Source: Saccharicrinis sp041595375 | GTDB lineage: Bacteria > Bacteroidota > Bacteroidia > Bacteroidales > Marinilabiliaceae | Direction: 5' to 3' | Assembly (NCBI GenBank): GCA_041595375.1 | Contig: JBFHKL010000092.1 | Location: 1-13,424 of the forward strand | Length of the DNA: 13,424 nt | Notes under the pieces: model-generated | Told to the model about the DNA's origin: nothing | The model's input: only the letters and a program-made list of their open reading frames with translations | Databases searched by the model: none | Shown here: positions 7,617 to 13,424 of the stretch, one piece after another | How positions within the stretch are numbered: position 1 is the first letter of the stretch | Layout of the letters: every line of letters begins with the position of its first letter | Made by a program: the position numbers and the translations under genes

Positions 7617-8609
7617 ATGACGAAATGTTGGATATGGATTGGGGCATGCTTGTTGCTTGCTTGTCATGTTAGTCAAGATGTGGCAAAAGCGCATGCGGAG
7701 GCATTGCCTAAGGTGATAAACCCTGCTGCGGTATCTGTATTTAATGCCGATTCAGCATATAGTTTTGTTGCCAGGCAAGTGGCTTTTGGTCCTCGTGTTC
7801 CTAATACCAAGGCTCATTCAGACTGTGCTGATTATTTAAAGGCGAAGCTTGAGTGCTTTGGTGCCGATGTTGTTGTTCAGGAAGCAGAGTTAACTGCCTT
7901 TGATCATTCGGTCCTTCATGCTAAAAATATCATTGCCCAATATAATCCTTCGTTGCCTAATAGGATCATGCTTTGTGCTCACTGGGATTCTCGTCCTTTT
8001 GCGGATCGTTGTATCGATTCCTTAAGACGGAATGAGCCTATTTTAGGAGCAAATGACGGAGCCAGTGGTGTTGGCGTTTTGCTTGAAATAGCACGTAATA
8101 TTCAGATGCAAGATCTGCACATGGGTATCGATATTATTCTTTTTGATGCAGAGGATTATGGTATTCCCGATCATCTGGATGTACCCTATGTGGCGGATAC
8201 CTGGTGCTTAGGCTCTCAATATTGGGCTAGTCATCCTCATGTGCCAAATTACAATGCCGACTATGGCATTCTACTGGATATGGTTGGAGCTCCTCAGGCT
8301 ACTTTTTATCAGGAGATATACTCTTTAACCTATGCTAAAAAGATTGTGAAAAAAGTGTGGAAGTCGGCGGATGAGTGTGGTTATGGTAATTATTTTGTTT
8401 CTGCTCGGGGAGGTGCTATCACCGATGATCATGTATATGTGAATAATTTAAGAGAAATACCTTGCATAGATATCATTCAGTGGGATCCAGATAGCGAATC
8501 AGGTTTAGGAACTTATTGGCATACTCACAACGATACGATGGAAAGGATAGATAAAAATACGCTGAAGGCTGTTGGGCAAACTGTGCTTCATGTTATATTA
8601 AATGATTAA
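7617..8609 (+). CDS. Glutaminyl cyclase-like M28-family lipoprotein
   Basis: A 330-aa protein of the M28 metallopeptidase fold, closest by motif to zinc-dependent glutaminyl-peptide cyclotransferases of Bacteroidota, which form N-terminal pyroglutamate on exported proteins. The N-terminus has a short hydrophobic signal ending in the lipobox LLAC (Cys16 lipidated), so it is predicted to be an exported lipoprotein. All five M28/QC metal-position residues are visible: His122 in AHWDSRP, Asp147 in GANDGASG, the Glu179-Asp180 pair in DAEDYG (general base and ligand), Asp221 in LLDMVGAP and His302 in YWHTHND. Asp271 in TDDHVYV and Trp301 match catalytic or binding residues of human QC. An aminopeptidase activity cannot be excluded. 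It starts 4 bp after cysS and its end lies close to or overlaps the rnhB start, so it sits in a housekeeping operon. Confidence 0.88.
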   Translation: MTKCWIWIGACLLLACHVSQDVAKAHAEALPKVINPAAVSVFNADSAYSFVARQVAFGPRVPNTKAHSDCADYLKAKLECFGADVVVQEAELTAFDHSVLHAKNIIAQYNPSLPNRIMLCAHWDSRPFADRCIDSLRRNEPILGANDGASGVGVLLEIARNIQMQDLHMGIDIILFDAEDYGIPDHLDVPYVADTWCLGSQYWASHPHVPNYNADYGILLDMVGAPQATFYQEIYSLTYAKKIVKKVWKSADECGYGNYFVSARGGAITDDHVYVNNLREIPCIDIIQWDPDSESGLGTYWHTHNDTMERIDKNTLKAVGQTVLHVILND

Positions 8610-8619
8610 GGGAAAGAAT

Positions 8620-9219
8620 ATGTTACAAGCTTTTTTGCATAAGGATTTAGTGGAAGCAGGTTGCGATGAAGCTGGGCGCGGATGTTTGGCCGGACCTGTA
8701 GTTGCTGCAGCAGTTATCTTACCCAAGGGGTTTAATCATCCTTTACTGAACGATTCAAAGCAGTTAACGGAAAAACAACGGCAGAAATTACGACCAATTA
8801 TTGAAAAGGAAGCTTTAGCATGGTCAGTGGCTATGGTAGATAATCAAGAGGTTGACGAGATAAATGTACTTAACGCCTCCATTGAAGGCATGAAAAGAGC
8901 TGTGGATCAGCTTCAGCAAATTCCACAACATCTGCTCATTGATGGTAATCGTTTTAAGGCTCATTCAGTTATTCCTCATACCTGTATTGTAAAGGGCGAC
9001 GCTAAGTTTATGTCGATAGCGGCTGCTAGTATATTGGCTAAAACGCATCGCGATGAACTGATGGAAGAGTTGGCCAAAGAATATCCTGGATATGATTGGG
9101 AAAAAAATAAGGGTTATCCTACAAAAGCTCATAGAGCGGGTATTGAAAAGCTGGGTACCACACCTTATCACCGCCTATCCTTTAAATTACTGGATACGCA
9201 GTTAAAGCTGGATATGTAA
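8620..9219 (+). CDS. rnhB: Ribonuclease HII
   Basis: Cleaves RNA in RNA-DNA hybrids and initiates removal of single ribonucleotides misincorporated in DNA. From ATG 8620 the protein is 199 aa, normal for the family. The four acidic catalytic residues are visible: Asp16-Glu17 in CDEAGRGCLAGP, Asp108 in LIDGNRF and Asp127 in VKGDAKF. The type II GRG motif (19-21) and the conserved NKGYPTKAHR segment (163-172) are also intact. An in-frame ATG at 8602 would overlap the preceding stop codon by 8 bp and add six residues. The 8620 start is preferred because it is preceded by GGGAAAGA and because MLxxxLxKDLVEAGCDEAGRG fits remembered Bacteroidota homologues. It is the last gene of the cysS cluster. 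Confidence 0.96.
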   Translation: MLQAFLHKDLVEAGCDEAGRGCLAGPVVAAAVILPKGFNHPLLNDSKQLTEKQRQKLRPIIEKEALAWSVAMVDNQEVDEINVLNASIEGMKRAVDQLQQIPQHLLIDGNRFKAHSVIPHTCIVKGDAKFMSIAAASILAKTHRDELMEELAKEYPGYDWEKNKGYPTKAHRAGIEKLGTTPYHRLSFKLLDTQLKLDM

Positions 9220-9255
9220 GAAAACTAAGCTTATTAAACTGTGATATAGTAAATT

Positions 9256-9309
9256 GGAAATTGCTTTAAAAATTAAGCTTTATGGAGGTCTTTTTTTAAG
9301 GCAATTCCC
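9256..9309. repeat. Imperfect inverted repeat (hairpin) downstream of rnhB
   Basis: Arms 9259-9272 and 9293-9306 pair over 14 bp with a single T-G wobble, AATTGCTTTAAAAA against TTTTTAAGGCAATT. After one mismatch, two more G-C pairs extend the outside (9256-9257 with 9308-9309). The loop is 20 nt. The T-run lies inside the stem, not after it, so this is not a standard intrinsic terminator, although it sits between the convergent ends of rnhB and the CotH gene. It could be a terminator-like or RNA-stability element, or a degenerate small mobile repeat. Confidence 0.4.
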
Positions 9310-9374
9310 CAGATACATGAATAGATATTTTTCTTGTTATAGCCTTCTGTAAATATTGGTCAGGTGCTTAAATG

Positions 9375-9400
9375 TTGGTATAATGCCTGTTTAATACCAG
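9375..9400. repeat. Small hairpin near the 3' end of the CotH-family gene
   Basis: TGGTATAA and TTAATACCA pair over 8 bp with one bulged A around a 7-nt loop (9384-9390). It lies 43-68 bp beyond the stop codon of the minus-strand CotH-family gene. The stem is AT-rich and no T-run follows it on the minus strand, so terminator function is doubtful. No better terminator was found in 9220-9442. Confidence 0.2.
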
Positions 9401-9442
9401 TATTTATTTAAAAATAGGAAAGCGATCTTTTTCTGGTGTTAA

Positions 9443-10966
9443 CTAGTTTTCTCTATTCAGATAGGCGCCCACAGCTTTGTTTCGAGATGCAACGTGCTCT
9501 TTTAAATATTCAATTTCGCTTTCGAAACGTTCTTTGTTAGTGATACAAAATGAGTTGTTGATCTCTATGTCGATATATGGATCCAACATAAGTTTGTATT
9601 TATTGTATGTGTCAGTCATTGCCTTCTGTGTAAATACCTTGTTGGTAAACTGCCTTATGTCATCTTTGTACATTTCTTTAAACTCTTCTTGCTGTAAAAT
9701 ATAGGCTATTAATGGCCAGTTGTTTTGTTGTTGGGTTTGGTTGAGATCCATCTCTTCTTCGCGATGATTTGTGCTTAAAGCCTCGTTATTATCCCAGGGA
9801 ATCCATGTTAATAAGCCCGTTTCTGGATTGTTGTATAAATAGTAGTTACGTGTCGACTGGCCATAGGCATCCCAATTCTGCATCACTTTAGTGGAAGCAA
9901 GCCACTTTAAAAAACAATCTACGTCGAATATATTTTCTAATTGACTCTTCCATTGGGCCAGGTCTTTTTTACGTAAATCACTATTGAGAATCGTGTAAAG
10001 TTGCTGAATATCCTTATAGTCTGCCTCCTTTGTGTTGGTTTTTAAATTCATTTGTTCACGATTGAAAGTTCCTGCAGCAAAGGTGGCAGCCTGACCATTG
10101 GGTTTGTATAAATTTCCCTTGCTATTTGTGAATTGAGTTTTAAGTACGGTGTCGTCTATTTCTTCTACTAGCGTGTAAATACCTGCTAATTGAATTTGAT
10201 TATCGATATGTATATAGACTGCGTAAAAGGCTGTATGAGCCGCGGCAATGCCAAAATTTCGAAATAAATCAGAGGCTACTTTTTCATGTAACAAGCTGGG
10301 ATCTTTATAGTTGTTATTTAAGTTCAATTGTTTAAATCCGAAAAAACGCTGATTTTTTGTTTCAGGATATATATCTTCAAATTCATCAAAATCGAGCTTA
10401 AATGAGTATTTCTTGCTTTTAGAATGGTGGGCGGCTATGAGACTGGAATTTCCTTTGTATCGGATGCCTACATGTTTCCATTCTTTATTCTCAAAGTTAA
10501 TGCTACATTCTACCCATTGGGGGTCTACAGAAGGTAGCTCGCGGTCATTTCTTCCTGGTTTTCCTTCTTTTTTTGGTTTAAAAGCAGGCCTGTGATTGCC
10601 TATTGTATTGCTTGTATCGTTTTTTATACCCATATGGTGCATAGGCATTCTATGCTCATGGAGTGTGTCGCCTTGAGCAGGTTTTCTATTCTTTGGTGGA
10701 TTTGGATGCTCAGGGGCTTGTCTAAATGTCATGCCGCCCTCACCTTGATAGGCTGAATCTAAGTTGCTTTGCATCTTTTCCCAATTATCCTTTTCGATTT
10801 TTATATCAATACGCATTACTTTGTTTTGATTAAAAACTATTGAATAATTGGGTAAGGTGTGTTTGCTATCTTCATTAAAGGATATATACCCACTAATAAC
10901 CAGTATAACTAATGTAGTTACTGAGATAGCTATGTTAATGCGATGTGATTTTATCTTTTCTCTCAT
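9443..10966 (-). CDS. CotH-family protein kinase-like protein, membrane-anchored
   Basis: A 507-aa member of the CotH family, whose studied members in Bacillus spores are atypical, Fam20-like protein kinases. An N-terminal hydrophobic segment (about 12-29) after a basic start predicts a single membrane anchor with the bulk outside the cytoplasm. After a first conserved block (about 45-72) comes a low-complexity stretch rich in Pro, His, Lys and Gly (about 75-147), probably disordered. The family core follows: RYKGNSS (169-175), KYSFKLDFDEF (186-196), FGFKQLNLNN (209-218), AGIYTLVEEID (261-271), NWDAYGQSTRNYYLY (364-378) and WIPWDNNEA (388-396). Asp366 and Asp392 are plausible counterparts of the two active-site aspartates of CotH (similar spacing). 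No family partner gene is adjacent. Its target, and whether it is active, are unknown. The gene appears monocistronic. Confidence 0.85.
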   Translation of the reverse strand: MREKIKSHRINIAISVTTLVILVISGYISFNEDSKHTLPNYSIVFNQNKVMRIDIKIEKDNWEKMQSNLDSAYQGEGGMTFRQAPEHPNPPKNRKPAQGDTLHEHRMPMHHMGIKNDTSNTIGNHRPAFKPKKEGKPGRNDRELPSVDPQWVECSINFENKEWKHVGIRYKGNSSLIAAHHSKSKKYSFKLDFDEFEDIYPETKNQRFFGFKQLNLNNNYKDPSLLHEKVASDLFRNFGIAAAHTAFYAVYIHIDNQIQLAGIYTLVEEIDDTVLKTQFTNSKGNLYKPNGQAATFAAGTFNREQMNLKTNTKEADYKDIQQLYTILNSDLRKKDLAQWKSQLENIFDVDCFLKWLASTKVMQNWDAYGQSTRNYYLYNNPETGLLTWIPWDNNEALSTNHREEEMDLNQTQQQNNWPLIAYILQQEEFKEMYKDDIRQFTNKVFTQKAMTDTYNKYKLMLDPYIDIEINNSFCITNKERFESEIEYLKEHVASRNKAVGAYLNREN

Positions 10967-11283
10967 AATGAATTGATCTCTTCTTTTTTTCGAGATGTTA
11001 TAAAACTAAACTAATAGTATCATGTGCTGTATCGAAATATATTAGACGAGTAAAACCTAAATTTCGATTGAATCTGATATTTTATCCATCATCCTATCAA
11101 TGCGGATTAAAATTTTCATTTTTTAGTTGGTGTTAGGTTATAGAATATGTAAAGAATGAGATTGGCTTCCCTAAACTCTATATCTTAGCCCTGAGTAATT
11201 ACAGAAATCATGATCACAATGGCTTGATGCATTTGTATTGTTGAGGAAGTAAAGGCGAATCACGTATAAAAACTGGGTCTAAA
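10967..11283. other. Intergenic region upstream of the CotH gene, no gene seen
   Basis: AT-rich DNA between the CotH-family start codon and the transposase remnant. No reading frame here looks like a protein. It should contain the minus-strand CotH promoter, but no exact TAnnTTTG box was found; TAGTTTTA (plus-strand 11001-11008) is one base off. The rightmost part may include the terminal end of the decayed insertion sequence, whose boundary I cannot fix. The inverted repeat at 11031-11068 is listed separately. Confidence 0.5.
11031..11068. repeat. Inverted repeat upstream of the CotH-family gene
   Basis: ATCGAAAT (11031-11038) is repeated perfectly inverted as ATTTCGAT (11061-11068). Skipping a 3-nt bulge, TTAG (11042-11045) also pairs with CTAA (11057-11060), giving a 12-bp stem around an 11-nt loop. 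It lies 65-102 bp upstream of the CotH-family start codon. It could be an operator or a leader hairpin; nothing in the sequence decides between them. Confidence 0.35.
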
Positions 11284-11534
11284 TTAATAATTGACGTATC
11301 GGGTATAAACTTTTGTTAATCTAAACAGGAAGAACTTCACATCAACAAGCTCCCAAAACTGTCTTCTAAATTCTTTGATCTTGGCGTTGAACGATCCTGC
11401 TGAAGCGTTAGTGCTTCTGTTATTGAAGAGTTTACAATATTTGTATAGTGAGCTTCAACTGTATTTTTTAAAACTTGGAATGAAGCAATATTGGCAAAAG
11501 TGTGAAACTCGCTCCTTGGTGGTACAAACAACAT
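11284..11534 (-). pseudogene. Decayed transposase fragment (C-terminal end, frameshifted)
   Basis: The minus strand encodes the last roughly 80 residues of a DDE transposase in two frames. The first frame, reading down from 11534, gives FHTFANIASFQVLKNTVEAH and ends near NIVN. The second, from about 11428 to the TAA at 11284-11286, gives NNRSTNASAGSFNAKIK and then DVKFFLFRLTKVY. Joined, they match the C-terminal signature NRSTNASAESFNAKIK...FFLFRL of Bacteroidota transposases related to ISL3 (ISAon1-like). One lost T near 11423-11430 explains the shift: AAC TCT TTC AAT would restore NSFNNRSTNAS. Further decay is visible: Glu of the ASAES motif is Gly, and the following RGV-type segment reads WEL. 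The rest of the transposase and the element ends were not found. The family name is from memory; the pseudogene status is clear. Confidence 0.75.
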
Positions 11535-11563
11535 CCTTTTTTATCTAATTATTGCCCCTATGG

Positions 11564-11588
11564 GTCCTCCGCCTGCGTTGCTGAGGAC
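11564..11588. repeat. Short GC-rich inverted repeat in the intergenic region
   Basis: GTCCTC (11564-11569) and GAGGAC (11583-11588) pair perfectly around a 13-nt loop. It is markedly more GC-rich than its surroundings. A T-run (about 11607-11612) follows too far away for a classical terminator. It lies between the transposase remnant and the repeat array and may be part of a repetitive element; function is unknown. Confidence 0.3.
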
Positions 11589-11679
11589 TGGTTTACAAAC
11601 TGAAAGTTTTTTATTTCAACCTTTCTCGTTGAATACTTTCTACTTTTTTCTTGCTATTACCTGATAATTTTAAAGCATA

Positions 11680-11711
11680 GTTTCCTCAAGGAGAGAAGGA
11701 AACGTTTTTTT
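11680..11711 (+). terminator. Terminator-like hairpin with T-run, no gene upstream
   Basis: GTTTCCT (11680-11686) pairs with AGGAAAC (11697-11703) around a 10-nt loop, followed one base later by seven Ts (11705-11711). This has the form of a plus-strand intrinsic terminator. No plus-strand gene ends before it: the nearest features are the minus-strand transposase remnant and CotH gene. It therefore either ends an unrecognised small transcript or is chance. Confidence 0.4.
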
Positions 11712-11722
11712 CTTCTACGCCT

Positions 11723-11932
11723 TGGACTTCTTTATTTCAGTTGGGTACTTCTGAGCTTCGATGGGGGAGCAAAAAGCATCGATGGAGTACCTTTTTACAT
11801 CGCCTAGGTACTTCTGTGCACCCTTTTGATACTTCTAAGCACCCTTTTGGTACTTTTTTGCTCCGACGAGGTACTTCTGAGCTCCGGTTTGGTACCTTTT
11901 TGCTCCGGTTTGGTACTTCTGAGGTACCCCCC
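11723..11932. repeat. 21-bp tandem repeat array (minisatellite), nine clear units
   Basis: From 11744 to 11932 nine contiguous 21-bp units follow each other with no spacer and no length change. The usual unit is close to GGTACTTCTGAGCTCCGGTTT. Two main sub-types recur: GGTACTTCTGAGC (units 1 and 7) and GGTACYTTTTTGC (units 6 and 8), with GCACCC variants in units 4 and 5. Unit 2 departs most and carries GGAGCAAAAAG, the reverse complement of part of unit 8. A degenerate tenth copy precedes at 11723-11743. Because 21 is a multiple of three, one plus-strand frame reads as heptapeptides of the form GTSELRF/GTFLLRF up to a TAG at 11945-11947. It has only a TTG start and no ribosome site, so I treat it as non-coding DNA repeat. 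Confidence 0.8.
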
Positions 11933-12124
11933 TGGGGTGTTAAATAGGAAAAAGTCTGCCTCCTTGTTCTCTTTAACTGGATGATTTTGTATTTAACTGC
12001 AAAAAAACATCTTTTTTCCGAAGACTCAACTTTTGCATGTGATACGTAAAGGCATCAGATTAAATCGTATAATCGGAGTTTGCTTAAAACGTAACTTAAG
12101 TCAATTCGGGTAGTAGTCTTTTGT

Positions 12125-12166
12125 CAATAAAAAAAGGGAAACCAAGTGGCTTCCCTTTTTTTATTG
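12125..12166 (-). terminator. Symmetrical intrinsic terminator downstream of gltD
   Basis: CAATAAAAAAAGGGAA (12125-12140) and TTCCCTTTTTTTATTG (12151-12166) are perfect inverted repeats of 16 bp. Inside lie one A-C mismatch, two C-G pairs and an AAGT loop. The stem has a GC core with A and T tracts on either side, so it can terminate in both directions. It starts 16 bp beyond the gltD stop codon, which is transcribed on the minus strand towards it, and it also shields gltD from plus-strand readthrough. Confidence 0.88.
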
Positions 12167-12182
12167 TAATATGCTTAAGTGT

Positions 12183-13424
12183 TTAAGCCATCAAAAATTG
12201 ATTTACCTGTTCGGCTGCCTCTCGGCCTTTTTGAATGGCTGTAACTACAAGGCTGGCTCCATTATGAGCATCTCCTGCAGCAAACACCTTATCAATACTA
12301 GTTTGATAATTGTTATTGATTTTTAGGTTGCCTCTTTGATCAAGATCTATACCTAATTCTTCAACTAAACCTTCGTGAACAGCATGTACAAATCCCATCG
12401 AAAGAAAAGCCATATCTACATCTAAAATGCGCTCGGATCCTTCCTTTTCATTCATTTTCCAGGCTCCTTTTTCATCTTTGGTCCATTCTACATCAACCAG
12501 TTCTACTTGTTGAAGCTTACCGTTTAATCCAATAAAACGTTTGGTGGATACACTCCACATACGGTCACATCCTTCTTCGTGTGATGTAGAAGTTTTAAGC
12601 ACAGTAGGCCAGTAAGGCCAAGGGTTTCCTGCAGCTCTATCTACTGGTGGTTTAGGTAGTATTTCTATTTGAGTAACGTTTTTAGCTTTCTGACGGTTCG
12701 AAGTTCCTACGCAGTCGCTACCGGTATCTCCACCACCAATAACCAATACATTTTTTCCTTTGACATCAATACGTTCTACACCATTTAGCTTGTTGCCTCT
12801 GTTTATCCTGTTTTGTTGCGTTAGGAAATTCATGGCGAAATAAACCCCTTTAAGGTCGCGCCCTTCGATAGGTAAATCGCGAGGTTTCATTGCGCCAATA
12901 GCCAACACAACTGCATCAAAATCTTTTAGGATTTTCTCACCTTTAATATCAAAGCCAACAAAAGTATTGGTTTTAAATTCGATGCCTTCCTGTTTGAATA
13001 TTTCTATTCGACGGTCAATTATCTTTTTGTTTAGCTTAAAGTCTGGAATGCCAAATCGCAATAAACCACCTACCGCTTCGTCCTTCTCAAATACGGTTAC
13101 ACTATGTCCCATTTGGTTTAATAAGTCGGCCGATGATAAACCAGAAGGTCCACCACCAATCACGGCTATTTTTTTACCTGTTTTTACCTGTGGGATTCGA
13201 GGTTGAATAAAACCTTCGGCAAAAGCCTTTTCTACAACAGAACATTCGTTTTCCCGTATGGTTACTGCTTCCTTATGGATAGCTAAAACGCATGATTTCT
13301 CACATGGATTAGGACAAATACGGCCTGTAAACTCAGGGAAACTATTGGTAGAATGAAGAATATCGCTGGCTAGTTTCCACTCTCCTTTGTATACTGCATC
13401 CTGCCATTCCGGAATTTTACTGCC
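12183..13424 (-). CDS. gltD: Glutamate synthase small subunit, N-terminus outside the window
   Basis: The beta subunit of NADPH-dependent glutamate synthase. It takes electrons from NADPH through FAD and passes them to the large subunit, which makes glutamate from glutamine and 2-oxoglutarate. The reading frame stays open to the window edge, so 413 C-terminal residues are visible of about 490. Early in it are part of the iron-sulfur cysteine cluster, CPNPCEKSC (37-45), and the conserved AVTIREN. The FAD Rossmann motif is VIGGGPSGLSSADLL (88-102), the NADPH motif VIGGGDTGSDCVG is at 228-240, and the closing FAD motif AAGDAHNGASLVVTAI is at 382-397. The GTG at 13161-13163 lies inside the FAD motif and is not a start. 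The large-subunit gene gltB is probably just upstream, outside the window. A strong terminator follows the stop. Confidence 0.96.
   Translation of the reverse strand, partial: GSKIPEWQDAVYKGEWKLASDILHSTNSFPEFTGRICPNPCEKSCVLAIHKEAVTIRENECSVVEKAFAEGFIQPRIPQVKTGKKIAVIGGGPSGLSSADLLNQMGHSVTVFEKDEAVGGLLRFGIPDFKLNKKIIDRRIEIFKQEGIEFKTNTFVGFDIKGEKILKDFDAVVLAIGAMKPRDLPIEGRDLKGVYFAMNFLTQQNRINRGNKLNGVERIDVKGKNVLVIGGGDTGSDCVGTSNRQKAKNVTQIEILPKPPVDRAAGNPWPYWPTVLKTSTSHEEGCDRMWSVSTKRFIGLNGKLQQVELVDVEWTKDEKGAWKMNEKEGSERILDVDMAFLSMGFVHAVHEGLVEELGIDLDQRGNLKINNNYQTSIDKVFAAGDAHNGASLVVTAIQKGREAAEQVNQFLMA

Noticed and set aside
11337..11534. Intact 65-residue small protein on the minus strand
   Set aside because: Its first half is transposase sequence and its second half is the transposase read out of frame, so it is a fragment, not a gene.
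11723..11932. CRISPR array
   Set aside because: The units are contiguous 21-bp copies with no unique spacers, and no cas gene is present.
11741..11947. A 68-residue heptapeptide-repeat protein encoded by the 21-bp array
   Set aside because: Its only start is TTG with no ribosome site. The frame is open because 21 is divisible by three, and the composition looks like translated repeat DNA.
12967..13206. 79-residue plus-strand reading frame opposite gltD
   Set aside because: It is a shadow of the gltD FAD-binding region, which is unmistakable on the minus strand.

Overview
The window looks like chromosomal DNA of a Bacteroidota bacterium, most likely from the Bacteroidales/Marinilabiliales side of the phylum. 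The reasons are: AT-rich DNA; little Shine-Dalgarno use; two perfect matches to the Bacteroidota -7 box TAnnTTTG ahead of hisC and cysS; a fused HisB of 375 aa whose zinc-loop cysteines are absent; a lipoprotein of the bacterial type II glutaminyl cyclase kind; and the remnant of a transposase resembling those common in this phylum.

Layout. (1) 1-3128, plus strand: the end of hisD, then hisC and hisB, covering histidine biosynthesis steps from imidazoleglycerol phosphate to histidine. (2) 3389-4609, plus: an alanine dehydrogenase/transhydrogenase-family protein with unusual residues at three catalytic positions. It converges tail to tail (6 bp between stops) with (3) a soluble GAF-HisKA-HATPase histidine kinase on the minus strand (4616-5962). 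(4) 6140-9219, plus: a tight cluster of cysS, a glutaminyl-cyclase-like lipoprotein and rnhB, apparently one operon driven by a TAnnTTTG promoter at 6105-6112. (5) 9443-10966, minus: a membrane-anchored CotH-family protein. (6) 10967-12182: a 1.2 kb stretch with no intact gene. It holds a frameshifted transposase remnant, a hairpin with a T-run, a 21-bp tandem repeat array and a fully symmetrical terminator. (7) 12183-13424, minus: most of gltD, the small subunit of glutamate synthase, cut by the window edge.

Most genes are ordinary nitrogen and amino-acid metabolism or housekeeping. No complete novel multi-gene system is visible. The points most worth a second look are the alanine dehydrogenase homologue that has lost catalytic residues, the 21-bp minisatellite (nine clear in-phase units) and the decayed transposase beside it. 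Lesser points are an 11-bp-period direct repeat between the kinase and cysS, and a 14-bp imperfect hairpin after rnhB. All family assignments rest on motif recognition and remembered homologues; no database search was possible.
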